Shown here in pieces: positions 7,732 to 15,652 of a stretch of DNA of 64,000 bases. A model generated the notes under the pieces. The model was not told where the DNA came from. It searched no databases and worked only from the letters and a program-made list of their open reading frames with translations. This DNA comes from Cupriavidus taiwanensis (lineage in GTDB: Bacteria; Pseudomonadota; Gammaproteobacteria; Burkholderiales; Burkholderiaceae): the NCBI RefSeq assembly GCF_900250115.1, contig NZ_LT984805.1, positions 186,001 through 250,000 on the forward strand, written 5' to 3'. The translations under genes were made by a program, and so were the position numbers. The number at the start of each line of letters is the position of its first letter. Positions within the stretch are counted from its first letter, which is position 1.

Positions 7732-8063
7732 ATGGAATGGATAACGATCGCGGTCTTTCTGGTTTTGCCAGCTTACCTGGCGTTCAAGTGGGCAAGACAG
7801 GAGGGGCGTTGGCCTGGCCATGGGCGATTGCCTCCTTCATGTTCTCGTACTTCGCCTTGATCGCCTTTGCGCTGACGCGCAAAGGCCTGCCGACGGTGAG
7901 CGAATATGCGCGGAAGTATCCAGCATGCGTGACCGAGCGCGGCATGTCTTGCTATCGGTGCGGATCCAGAAGCATCCGCCTCTGGCGCGAGCAGCCGTTC
8001 ATTGCCGCGCATCAGTGGCACATCTGCAATAGCTGCGGCACATCGCTCTACCGATCGCGGTGA
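7732..8063 (+). pseudogene. Small two-helix membrane protein with zinc ribbon, frameshifted
   Basis: An ATG at 7732 with GGAG upstream encodes MEWITIAVFLVLPAYLAFKWARQEGRW, a clear N-terminal membrane helix, but this frame stops near 7860. The overlapping frame that ends at 8063 has no sensible start yet continues the theme: WPWAIASFMFSYFALIAFALT (second helix), then a Cys4 zinc ribbon CYRCGS ... HICNSCGT. Joining them at about 7810-7820 gives one plausible ~110-residue protein, so a single missing base, a sequencing error or frameshifting is likely. It sits between the two CAP genes and may belong with them. No family name is recognised. Confidence 0.55.
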
Positions 8064-8189
8064 CGTGCACTTGACGCGGTCTTCGGGTCCGCCAGCCGTA
8101 ACGATTACCAGGACACCCCTCTTTCCGGGGGGTCAAGTTTGGCTCCAATTCGTCGACTAGATGCTGATCGCCTTCGTGTATTCTCACGT

Positions 8190-8263
8190 CCGGCCGGGGA
8201 TTGCGGGCACTTGACTTCGCGCGCCGATAGGTAAGCTAAAAGTAACGGTCGATCCCCGGCCGG
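8190..8263 (+). promoter_or_regulatory. Promoter flanked by long inverted repeat, upstream of the CAP lipoprotein gene
   Basis: CCGGCCGGGGATTG (8190-8203) and CGATCCCCGGCCGG (8250-8263) are inverted copies (13 of 14). Between them lies TTGACT (8211-8216) and, 15 bases on, TAAGCT (8232-8237), a possible sigma70 promoter with short spacing. The start codon is at 8286. A repressor bridging the two arms, or a structured leader, are both possible. Confidence 0.5.
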
Positions 8264-8285
8264 TCAAAGTCAGAGGAAGAAAAGC

Positions 8286-9314
8286 ATGCAAAACTCCAAA
8301 CTCGCTCTCTCGGTTCTGGCCACTGCCATGGCGCTCGCTCTTGCCGCATGCGGCGGTGGTGGCGGTGACGATGGTGGATCCAAGAATCCCACCACGCCGC
8401 CTACAACTCCGACGACGCCGCCGCAGGAGCCGACGTCGGTGCCGCCGGCGACCACAGCTCCGGTATCGACGTATCCGAACGGAGATCAGCGGCTTGCGGC
8501 CTATGATGCTTTGAACTCACTCCGCCTGAAGATCGGCGTCGGCGCGCTTAAGCAAGACGACAAGCTCGACATCGCCGCCGATAACCATCTGGCTTACATG
8601 AAGGCAAATAGCGCTACAGGCCATTTGGAAGTAGCCGGAAATGCTGGCTTCACTGGTGCGAATCCCTATGATCAAGTGGTTGCAGCGGGCGGGTCGGAGG
8701 ATCAATGGATTGGCCAAGCTGTGTCTAGCGGGGCGCCCGACGCGGAGAGCTGCCTCGCGGGCTTTAAGCGGTCTGTCTACCATTTACAAGCCATCACCAG
8801 CAATCAAGAGACGGTCGGTCTTTCGGTGCGCGACAACCGCTGCGTCATCAACTTTGGCATAGTCACCGGCGCCAAGGGTGGCGGTTATGGTCTCGCGCAA
8901 TGGGGTGGTCAGCAGCTCGCTGCGAATGCCGTGGCATACTACCCTGCTGACAACGACTCCATATTCGGAACTTTCTACCCAGCTACGGAAAACCCCAATC
9001 CGGCGTCGGATCTTGCCAGTGCTGGACATCCGATCATGTTCCGGATGGCGGCACCGTCGTCCTCCAACGTTTTGACCGTATCCAGCTTCACGCTGACTGG
9101 CCCTGGCGGAGCAGCGGTTCCGGTACGAGTGCTGGTTCCGGCTAATGCAAAGGCCGGTTCCGTCGCCAGCGCGATCGAGAACACGAGCCTCTACGCTGGC
9201 GTGGTGTTCATGCTCCCGACGCAACCCCTCACAGGGGGCACCCACACAGCAACATTCGCAGGTGCTCGCAATGGTGTTGCTATCAGCAAGTCCTGGAGCT
9301 TTACGGCGTTCTGA
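8286..9314 (+). CDS. CAP-domain lipoprotein
   Basis: 342 residues. The N-terminus is a lipoprotein signal (LATAMALALAAC, lipobox LAAC, Cys21) followed by a Gly/Asp and Thr/Pro linker (PTTPPTTPTTPPQEPT). The CAP-like region begins at DALNSLRLKIGVGALKQDDKLDIAADNHLAYM and includes KRSVYHLQAITSNQETVGLSV and CVINFGIVTG. The C-terminal beta domain (SENPNPASDL-like block, FTLTGPGGAAVPVRVLVP, ISKSWSF) matches its 6605 paralogue. The GAGGAAGAAAAGC before the ATG provides a ribosome site. It is predicted to be anchored in the outer membrane, at the edge of the pilus/T4SS operon, with which it converges at a shared terminator. Confidence 0.82.
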   Translation: MQNSKLALSVLATAMALALAACGGGGGDDGGSKNPTTPPTTPTTPPQEPTSVPPATTAPVSTYPNGDQRLAAYDALNSLRLKIGVGALKQDDKLDIAADNHLAYMKANSATGHLEVAGNAGFTGANPYDQVVAAGGSEDQWIGQAVSSGAPDAESCLAGFKRSVYHLQAITSNQETVGLSVRDNRCVINFGIVTGAKGGGYGLAQWGGQQLAANAVAYYPADNDSIFGTFYPATENPNPASDLASAGHPIMFRMAAPSSSNVLTVSSFTLTGPGGAAVPVRVLVPANAKAGSVASAIENTSLYAGVVFMLPTQPLTGGTHTATFAGARNGVAISKSWSFTAF

Positions 9315-9336
9315 GCAACATGTTACCCCTCTAAAA

Positions 9337-9368
9337 ACAAAGAACCCCGCAACGACGGGGTTCTTTGT
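9337..9368. terminator. Bidirectional intrinsic terminator
   Basis: ACAAAGAACCCCG (9337-9349) pairs perfectly with CGGGGTTCTTTGT (9356-9368) around a 6-base loop. It lies between the converging CAP lipoprotein gene and the last gene of the minus-strand pilus operon; A-rich and T-rich flanks allow it to serve both strands. Confidence 0.85.
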
Positions 9369-9386
9369 CTGTTCAGCCCTGGGATC

Positions 9387-9893
9387 TCAATACTTGCAAA
9401 CCTCGTAGTAGCTGGTGCCCGGGTAATTCCCGTTGCCAGGTGTTGACGTCTTAGTGGCACCAGCGTAATAGCCGCGCGACTGCATATCAACCTGGATAAG
9501 CGGCCACATCGCCGAGGGATCATGCACAATGGGTCCGGCATCCCAGGAACTCCAAGTGCGCGCAACCGTGGGGTTGTTGGCGACGCCATCATAAACGGAG
9601 TATCCATATCCGTCGCATCCACCATCCGCACTGCAGTTACCGCCCGGCCCAATCGCGATCATGAATTTCCAAAACTCGTAGCGACACACTAATGTTGGAG
9701 GGGGCGGCGGCGGCGGGGGCGGCGGGGGATCATCGACCTTGCAGTACGGCAATCTACCTGGCTCCCGATACCAGTGGTGCCCTTGCCTACAGTCTGCCAC
9801 GGTCATCGGCGGTGCCGGAAACGAGTACAACTGTGCGTTGGCTGCCGAGAAATCAGCTGCGAGAATGCATGCCCAAAGAATTCTTTTCATCAA
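9387..9893 (-). CDS. Secreted polyproline-containing protein downstream of pilV
   Basis: 168 residues with a short signal peptide (RILWACILAADFSAANA). The mature part is Cys-containing (DCRQGHHWYREPGRLPYCKV), has an 11-proline run, then a Gly/Tyr/Trp-rich domain (CSADGGCDGYGYSVYDG, WSSWDAGPIVHDPSAMWPLI). It starts 12 bases after pilV and is the last gene before the terminator, so it belongs to the pilus operon. No family recognised. It could be a minor pilus component, an adhesin accessory or a periplasmic factor; exported location is the only firm inference. Confidence 0.6.
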   Translation of the reverse strand: MMKRILWACILAADFSAANAQLYSFPAPPMTVADCRQGHHWYREPGRLPYCKVDDPPPPPPPPPPPTLVCRYEFWKFMIAIGPGGNCSADGGCDGYGYSVYDGVANNPTVARTWSSWDAGPIVHDPSAMWPLIQVDMQSRGYYAGATKTSTPGNGNYPGTSYYEVCKY

Positions 9894-9905
9894 TCAATCC
9901 CGGTC

Positions 9906-11153
9906 CTAGAAGGTGCATCCAGTTGTAACGGTGCCCACGAGTCGCCCCCCGAGCGCCCCAGTATCGTTGCCGCTGTACCATGCGGCAGGAGAGATTGCGC
10001 TTGCTTGCGCATACCATGTAGTACCCCAGTCGTTCATGGAGAAGTACGTGCCCTGAATCGGCGGCATCACATTGCCAGTGATGTTGACCATTTCCTGCTT
10101 CGGGGTGTACAACGCCCATGCGGTACCACCCGGGCAGTTGTCCTTCGAGAACGTCATACCGTCTGTAACGTTCTCAATTTTCCGAGTAACGGTCATATTG
10201 CCCAGCGCGTTGTTGAGCGCGATATACCTGTTGCTCTTGCAGATGAATCCAACATTGGTCGCGCTGGTCGCTATCTGACCATTGTTCCCACACCACAGCC
10301 CTTCATAGATGTTTGCCACGGCCGTGCCTACCGCTTGCCAGATGCCGCCGGCACAGATCACATGCCCGGTGCCAGTGGTGCTTCGGCGGGTCGACGTTTC
10401 GACGCCGCACGCAGTACCTGGCGCACCGGTACTTGTTAGATAGGTATCGCCACCACTGGTTAAGGCAGTCGTTGCCGTGACCCGAGCGGCATTGCTGACG
10501 TCGTTGCCTGCCATGTCGATCGACGTCTGCATCCGATTGAGTTCCGGATGGCCCGGAACCTGCACCCGATATAGATAGCCGTTGTTGGCCTGCGCGCCGG
10601 TAAAGGCGAGCAAAGACGCGAGCCGGCCGCTGCCCGGGTTCGCGTAGTTGTCAAGCGGCACCTGCCACGCGCCGTATGCCCCATAGGCGCGGGTTGCCAC
10701 CATCGTCGGATCGCCGTTTTGTCCGGCGTAGGGTACGAAGCCCCCTTGCGCACCCGCCTGCGCAGCGATCTGCACGAGCTGGCGGGTGTCGGTGATCGGC
10801 CGCCCGCCCTGCGACGTGACGAGCGCCTGCAAGTTGTTTGGCGTCGGCTGCAGAACCTGAAGCAGCCAGGTCTGGCCGAACACATTGGTCGCCGAGAACC
10901 CGGCTGGCAGATAGCCGCCGTTGATGAGCATGGCCGGCGTAACGTTGACAGGCACGCTTGCAGTTGCCTGAGCAACCAGCGTGGCGGATTCGTCCTGCAC
11001 GAACTGCAGGGCGGCCTTGTCGAAGACAAGCATCTGGCTCGCCGCGGCGGCGGTCTGCACGTTCGTCACGCCGGCCTTTGCCCACGTCGCGAAGCCGGCA
11101 AGGCTCAGCATCGAGAGCATCAGCGCGACGAGATATCCGAGGATGGCTTCCAT
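9906..11153 (-). CDS. pilV: PilV-type thin-pilus tip adhesin
   Basis: 415 residues. The N-terminus MEAILGYLVALMLSMLSLAGFATWAKAG is a type IVb pilin-like helix, and the following ~230 residues match the conserved N-terminal part of IncI-type PilV (VNVTPAMLINGGYLPAGFSATNVFGQTW, WQVPLDNYANPGSGRLASLLAF). The C-terminal receptor-recognition part is Cys-containing and ends at TTGCTF. In R64 the PilV C-terminus is switched by a shufflon; here no Rci recombinase or repeated segments follow, so the adhesin appears fixed. It lies downstream of PilM and PilS in the operon and would define recipient specificity of the pilus. Confidence 0.85.
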   Translation of the reverse strand: MEAILGYLVALMLSMLSLAGFATWAKAGVTNVQTAAAASQMLVFDKAALQFVQDESATLVAQATASVPVNVTPAMLINGGYLPAGFSATNVFGQTWLLQVLQPTPNNLQALVTSQGGRPITDTRQLVQIAAQAGAQGGFVPYAGQNGDPTMVATRAYGAYGAWQVPLDNYANPGSGRLASLLAFTGAQANNGYLYRVQVPGHPELNRMQTSIDMAGNDVSNAARVTATTALTSGGDTYLTSTGAPGTACGVETSTRRSTTGTGHVICAGGIWQAVGTAVANIYEGLWCGNNGQIATSATNVGFICKSNRYIALNNALGNMTVTRKIENVTDGMTFSKDNCPGGTAWALYTPKQEMVNITGNVMPPIQGTYFSMNDWGTTWYAQASAISPAAWYSGNDTGALGGRLVGTVTTGCTF

Positions 11154-11160
11154 GCGTTTC

Positions 11161-11640
11161 TCAGGTGTTCAACTGGACCCAATTGACCAGCGCCCCAACG
11201 GGAATGGTCGCCGGCACGCTGTAGGCGATGCCGGTAGCAAGATTGACGGCCGTGCCCTGACTGCGGACCCGGAACCACGCGAGACTGCCCGCTGTGCTGC
11301 TGAGCAGCGCGCCGCTTGCGCCTGATGACACGCGCACGTATCCGTAGACGTCGCGCCCGCCGCCCGGATTGGCGACGGCCATGCAGCCGGCACCAGCCGG
11401 CGCCACCATCCCTGACGGCAGCACTGGCGTCACGCTCGCACCGACCAGCCCCGGTGTTGCACCGGCGGTCGACACACAGGCCGAGCCGTATGCTTGCGCC
11501 TGCTGCGCTGTGACCGTCGCTACAGATTCCATACGGCCAGCCACGCCGGCCCCAGGTGCTGCTTCTGATAGTTGCCGGCTTTGGGCAACAATCCCCAGAC
11601 AGAACAGGACGGTCGCGATCGGCAGGATGAGATAGCCCAT
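11161..11640 (-). CDS. pilM: PilM-like thin-pilus protein
   Basis: 159 residues with one N-terminal membrane segment (GYLILPIATVLFCLGIVAQS), then a small beta-rich domain of Ala, Gly and Val residues. Length, the single anchor and the position among thin-pilus genes suit the short PilM of IncI-type pilus clusters (about 145 residues; not the actin-like PilM of type IVa pili). The motif match is weak, so the name rests partly on context. It lies 7 bases upstream of pilV. Confidence 0.6.
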   Translation of the reverse strand: MGYLILPIATVLFCLGIVAQSRQLSEAAPGAGVAGRMESVATVTAQQAQAYGSACVSTAGATPGLVGASVTPVLPSGMVAPAGAGCMAVANPGGGRDVYGYVRVSSGASGALLSSTAGSLAWFRVRSQGTAVNLATGIAYSVPATIPVGALVNWVQLNT

Positions 11641-11676
11641 GCCCTTCTCCTCAGACTTTGGTGGCCGCGTGGAATC

Positions 11677-12177
11677 TCACTGGAAAGTCAGTGTGAAGCT
11701 CGCGGTCGCGCTGCATGCGGCGCCGGCGGTGGCCTGGTCTGGCAGGTTCGCCTGCGTGAAGGTCGTGGTCCCAACGGCCAATGAAACGAAATCGCGGAGG
11801 GAGGTCGCGGTGCTCACGCACTGCTTGGCTGTCTGAGCACCGCCGCCACCGAACCGGATCACGCCTTGCGAGCCGCTGTTTGCGGCCGACAAGGTCACGG
11901 CATTTCCCCACGTGTCGACCAGGGTCGTGCCGCGCACCATGTCCGTCGGAAACATGCCGCCGGTGATCATCGCCGGGATGTTGGCCGTGGTGAAGTTCGT
12001 GTAGCCGTTATTCCCCTGCGAGAATCCAGCGCGGGCATTCGTAATCAGTTGCGCGATGTTGGTGGCGACCACGCCAGCCTTGTGGCTCTGGAAACCGTTG
12101 TAGCCCGCGTATGCGATGCCCACCAGTGCCAGCAGGCCCAAGACGATGGCGACGATGCGCCCGAGAATCCCATCCAT
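11677..12177 (-). CDS. pilS: PilS-type major pilin, copy 1
   Basis: 166 residues of the type IVb PilS family. A hydrophobic N-terminal helix (GRIVAIVLGLLALVGIAYAGYNGFQS) precedes a pilin head with the family pattern: ATNIAQLITNARAGF, GGMFPTDMV, DTWGNAVTL, and two Cys (KQCVST, GAACSAT) likely forming the C-terminal disulfide loop. The leader is only MDG and mature position 5 is not Glu, unlike most type IV pilins. It is a tandem paralogue of the 12276 gene: ends are nearly identical while the middle differs. It would be assembled by PilQ/PilR into the thin pilus. Confidence 0.85.
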   Translation of the reverse strand: MDGILGRIVAIVLGLLALVGIAYAGYNGFQSHKAGVVATNIAQLITNARAGFSQGNNGYTNFTTANIPAMITGGMFPTDMVRGTTLVDTWGNAVTLSAANSGSQGVIRFGGGGAQTAKQCVSTATSLRDFVSLAVGTTTFTQANLPDQATAGAACSATASFTLTFQ

Positions 12178-12275
12178 GTCATTTCCCTAAAGTCCACGTC
12201 CTGATTTCATCGCCTTCCACCGTGGACGTGATGCCGGTGGAAATTCCGCCTCGTCGCTGTGATCGCTTTGCCTGC

Positions 12276-12776
12276 TTACTGGAAGGTCAGCGTGAAGGTC
12301 GCTGTGGCGCTACAGGCAGCGCCGGCGGTGGCCTGGTCAGGCAAGTTGGTCTGGTTGAACGTGGTCGAGCCGACCGCCAACGTCACGTAGTCCTTCAGGC
12401 CCAGTGCTGTGCTCACGCATTGTTTTGCCGTTTGCGCATTGCCGCCGCCGAAGGTAATGACACCCTGGGACCCGTTGTTGGCAGCGGCCAGCGTGACTGC
12501 ATTGCCCCAGGGGTCGACGAGTGCCGTGCCGCGCACCATGTCCGAGGGGAACATACCGCCAGTAATCATCGAAGCGATATTGGCGGTAGTGAAATTGGTA
12601 TAGCCGTTGTTCCCCTGCGAGAACCCTGCTCGCGCATTCGTGATCAGCTGCGTGATATTGGTTGCGACCACGCCGGCCTTGTGGCTCTGAAAGCCGTTGT
12701 ACCCGGCATAGGCGATGCCAACGAGAGCCAGCAGACCCAACACGATGGCGACGATACGCCCAAGAATTCCGTCCAT
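12276..12776 (-). CDS. pilS: PilS-type major pilin, copy 2
   Basis: 166 residues, the same length as the adjacent copy. The first ~40 residues are identical. Most substitutions fall in the central head (IASMITGG versus IPAMITGG, DPWGNAVTLAAANNG versus DTWGNAVTLSAANSG) and near the end (TALGLKDYVTLAVGSTTFNQT). The conserved Cys pair is kept. The ~100 bases between the two genes have no gene. The pair arose by tandem duplication; both frames are open, so both may be expressed, giving a mixed or switchable pilus. It lies just downstream of pilR. Confidence 0.86.
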   Translation of the reverse strand: MDGILGRIVAIVLGLLALVGIAYAGYNGFQSHKAGVVATNITQLITNARAGFSQGNNGYTNFTTANIASMITGGMFPSDMVRGTALVDPWGNAVTLAAANNGSQGVITFGGGNAQTAKQCVSTALGLKDYVTLAVGSTTFNQTNLPDQATAGAACSATATFTLTFQ

Positions 12777-12809
12777 GTGATACTCCTTGTGAGATTGCGA
12801 AAGCGATTG

Positions 12810-13850
12810 TCAGAGCTTGCCCATGGAAGATGTGAGGATCTCCGAGAGCGAGTTGGAGCCGAGCTGCAGAACAACGAAGGCGAGGAACATCAGTCCGGTG
12901 AAGGTCGCCGACATCACCATCCCCTTCGCAAGCAGTTGCCGCTCGATGACTTCGGCGTTCTGCCGCACGGCCACCGTGATCTTCTCGGTGAAGTCGTCAA
13001 AGCCGGCATACGCGCCGATTTCATCGATCAGATCCAGCGAAGGGAAGCCGTTCCCGGTCTGCCGCATGGCTTCGGCGAGGTCCAGGCCATCGGCCAGGCC
13101 GAGTCGAATCGGCCTCAGGCGTGAGGCCAGCCATGGCGATGCCGTGCCGATCTGGCCTTCCAGCGCTGCGATGTCAGGCACTTTCGCCCGCAGCAGCGCG
13201 ACGAACGACATCAGCCAGCTGAATCCGGTGATCTCTCGGTACACCGTGAACGGAAACACATGCTGGTCAAAGAATCGCCTGCCCGGCCCAGCCCACCTCG
13301 GCAACGCCCACCAGCTCCAGACTGCGTAGGCACCGAGGCTCCCGAAGATGACCGGCGCCGGCCATCCCACAGCCAACTGGCCCATTCCGTACATGGCATA
13401 TGCCCAGCCCGTCCACTTATCGATCGGCAGCACATCGGTGAACTGCGGCACGATGTAGCCGCCGATCAGCAGCAGGACGACATACAGCGTGACTAGGTAC
13501 ACGGCCGGCGCGAAAAAACTGGCCTGCAGTTTCTGCCGCAGACGCGTCGTCAGTTCGCGCACATCCAGCACCAGCCGCATAGCGTCCGGCAACTGCCCGG
13601 CCTTCTCGCCGGCGTCCAGCACGCTGCGCTCCAGATCACTGAGGCTCGTACCCATCGCCGCCATCAGCGTCTTGCCATCGCGCACCTGCCGACCGACCTC
13701 GTGCGCCGCCTCAGCGGCGCGCTTGCGGCCTCGCCGTGCTTGCCGCTCCCGGAAGTCCTCAATGACCTGGGCGAGAGTCAGCCCATTCTCCAACTGGCTC
13801 GATGCCTGTTGATACAGGCGCCGGCGCATCGTCCAAGACAGCCCGTTCAT
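12810..13850 (-). CDS. pilR: PilR-type inner-membrane pilus assembly protein (T2SF family)
   Basis: 346 residues from ATG 13850, chosen because it overlaps the pilQ stop by 4 bases. Two T2SF domains are visible: LTLAQVIEDFRERQARR ... MGTSLSDLERSVLDAGEKAGQLPDAM, and AKVPDIAALEGQIG ... GFDDFTEKITVAVRQNAEVIERQLLAKG. Three membrane segments follow the family layout (FFAPAVYLVTLYVVLLLIGGYI; a segment near WPAPVIFGSLGAYAVW; SATFTGLMFLAFVVLQLGS). It forms the membrane platform that couples the PilQ ATPase to pilin extrusion. Confidence 0.9.
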   Translation of the reverse strand: MNGLSWTMRRRLYQQASSQLENGLTLAQVIEDFRERQARRGRKRAAEAAHEVGRQVRDGKTLMAAMGTSLSDLERSVLDAGEKAGQLPDAMRLVLDVRELTTRLRQKLQASFFAPAVYLVTLYVVLLLIGGYIVPQFTDVLPIDKWTGWAYAMYGMGQLAVGWPAPVIFGSLGAYAVWSWWALPRWAGPGRRFFDQHVFPFTVYREITGFSWLMSFVALLRAKVPDIAALEGQIGTASPWLASRLRPIRLGLADGLDLAEAMRQTGNGFPSLDLIDEIGAYAGFDDFTEKITVAVRQNAEVIERQLLAKGMVMSATFTGLMFLAFVVLQLGSNSLSEILTSSMGKL

Positions 13851-15652
13851 AGTTGATCCCTCATCGGAATGGCGTCTACGCTTCGCTCCGCATCGACAGG
13901 GCTCAGGCGTCCCGCCAGCACAAGGTCCATCGCGTGCGCGATCATGGGCTTGTCCGAACCCTCCCGGCGCCGATGATTGCGCCGCGCTGCCAATACGCCG
14001 TCGTTGATGCAATCCTGCATAAGCTGCTCGCTGGTCACGACAACTTCAGCTACCGCCTGTTGACCAATGATGGCTTCGCCGTGGCAGTGACCGCAGCCCG
14101 CGCCGCGCACTCGGACTTCCGAGAGATCGCCCCAGGTTCGCATCGCACTGAGCATGTAATCCGGCAGTGGTTCTGGGGCCCTGTCCAGCTCCACAGAGCA
14201 TTTCGGACACAGCAGTGGCACAATCCGCTGCGCAATGAGGCCGATGATCTGGTTGTGATTGGCGATCACCTCCATCGCCAGGCGAACATGGTCCAGCATC
14301 ACCAGCCGCGAGAACGTCTCGAACGGGTCGGTCACGTGCAGCGTGGTGAGCACCTGGTGGCCGGTCGCCGCCGCCTGCAGTGTCGCGATCGCTTCCTCGA
14401 CACCGCGGATTTCGCCCAACAGCACCGCATCCGGGTCCATCCGCAACGTCATGCGCAACATCTCCGGGAACCGCTCGCTTTCCGTGGTGAGCTGGATCGC
14501 CCAGTCCATCGGATATTCGGTGGGATTCTCGATCGTGATGAGCCGCTTCTCCGGGAAGAGGCGTGCCTGATGCCGTGTGCATTCGAAGAGCGTCGTGGTC
14601 TTGCCGCTCCCGGTCGGGCCGGTCACGACGATCACGCCCATGGGCCGGCGCAGCAGCTGCGAGATGAGGTCCACCTGCAGCGGCGTGTAGCCCATCTGGC
14701 CGAGCTTGAATTCGCCGCCAGGCGCTTTCGGCGAGCGCAGATCGAGTCGTTTCGCCGCGTCGACCGCGTCCGCCTTCAGCGCGCCCTCATGGTGCTCCCG
14801 GTATTGCAGCCGCGCCACGAGGAAGCCGCCACCACTCTCCACCGGGTAAGCGGGCCCACGCACGATCCGCACGCTCGAAAGCCCGGTGCCCGGCAGCGCG
14901 TCGCCGGCGATCTGCGCGTCTTGCACGTCCAGCGGGTTATAGGTCGCGGCCTTCACCGTGGCGAGGCCCGTGTACATCGCGCGGATCAGGCGTTCACCCT
15001 CCTCGCGGCGCATCGATAGCGCGGAGACCGTGCGCAGATCTCCCTTGATCCGCACCTGAATCTCGGTGTGGTGCTCGCGAACCAGGATGTGAATGTCCGA
15101 GGCGATCAGCACAGCGCAATCCGCGATCAGCCGGCGCGCGAGGGTCAGGGTCTGCAGGTCCGTATCCTGCAGTTGACCGGAACCGCGCTGCTGGCGCAAC
15201 ACGGCAAGCTCCTGCGCGGACACCTTGCGCAGTTGGGGCGCCGCACCGCTGCGCCGCAGCTTGGCTTCCCAGGTCAGAAGCCGCGGCGTGCCGAAATGCC
15301 GGGCATCCACATAAATATCGCAACCGTGCACAGCCAGCACCTGCTGCACGTTGTCATCGGTCAGGCCAAGCTCCTTGGCGACATCTTCCACATGCAGGCC
15401 GCTTTCCGCGGCGCGCTGGCGAAGCGCCGATGCCTGCTCGGCAGTCAGATGGTTCAGGTTGAAGGCGACACGGTCGAAGGTGGCGGGCAGGTTGCGCGGG
15501 TATAGGATATGCGGCTCAAGCACCTCGGGAGGCTTCGGCAACGCCAGGGCATCGGACTTCACAGACGGCTCGGCGCGCGCCGCCAGTGCGGCGCCCCCTG
15601 TCGAGGCGTTGCGTGGACTGCGCCACAGGCGCGATAGGGTCTTGACCATCAT
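13847..15652 (-). CDS. pilQ: PilQ-type pilus assembly ATPase (GspE/PilB-like)
   Basis: 601 residues from ATG 15652 (ATG 15649 is equally possible); the start overlaps the PilO stop. The N-terminal region contains a GspE-N-like domain. The motor core has Walker A GPTGSGKTTTLFE (~345-357), an Asp box (ITIENPTEYP), Walker B (LRMDPDAVLLGEIRG) and a His box (GHQVLTTLHVTDPFE). A Cys pair LLCPKCSVELD and CGHCHGE resembles the C-terminal zinc element of secretion ATPases. It powers pilin polymerisation at the inner membrane. The long plus-strand frame across this gene is a shadow. Confidence 0.93.
   Translation of the reverse strand: MMVKTLSRLWRSPRNASTGGAALAARAEPSVKSDALALPKPPEVLEPHILYPRNLPATFDRVAFNLNHLTAEQASALRQRAAESGLHVEDVAKELGLTDDNVQQVLAVHGCDIYVDARHFGTPRLLTWEAKLRRSGAAPQLRKVSAQELAVLRQQRGSGQLQDTDLQTLTLARRLIADCAVLIASDIHILVREHHTEIQVRIKGDLRTVSALSMRREEGERLIRAMYTGLATVKAATYNPLDVQDAQIAGDALPGTGLSSVRIVRGPAYPVESGGGFLVARLQYREHHEGALKADAVDAAKRLDLRSPKAPGGEFKLGQMGYTPLQVDLISQLLRRPMGVIVVTGPTGSGKTTTLFECTRHQARLFPEKRLITIENPTEYPMDWAIQLTTESERFPEMLRMTLRMDPDAVLLGEIRGVEEAIATLQAAATGHQVLTTLHVTDPFETFSRLVMLDHVRLAMEVIANHNQIIGLIAQRIVPLLCPKCSVELDRAPEPLPDYMLSAMRTWGDLSEVRVRGAGCGHCHGEAIIGQQAVAEVVVTSEQLMQDCINDGVLAARRNHRRREGSDKPMIAHAMDLVLAGRLSPVDAERSVDAIPMRDQL

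Noticed and set aside
9317..9324. AACATGTT after the CAP lipoprotein gene, resembling the core of the GGAACATGTTCC operator
   Set aside because: Only the central 8 bases match, the outer GG/CC are absent and it is followed by a terminator, not a promoter.
9906..10500. Shufflon at the pilV 3' end
   Set aside because: No repeated 19-bp inversion sites, alternative C-terminal segments or recombinase gene are visible; the adhesin seems fixed.
12111..13124. 337-codon plus-strand open frame
   Set aside because: Antisense to pilS and pilR; no family resemblance.
13853..15019. 388-codon plus-strand open frame
   Set aside because: It lies wholly antisense to the well-supported PilQ ATPase gene; its sequence is Arg/His-rich and without motifs, typical of a GC-rich shadow frame.
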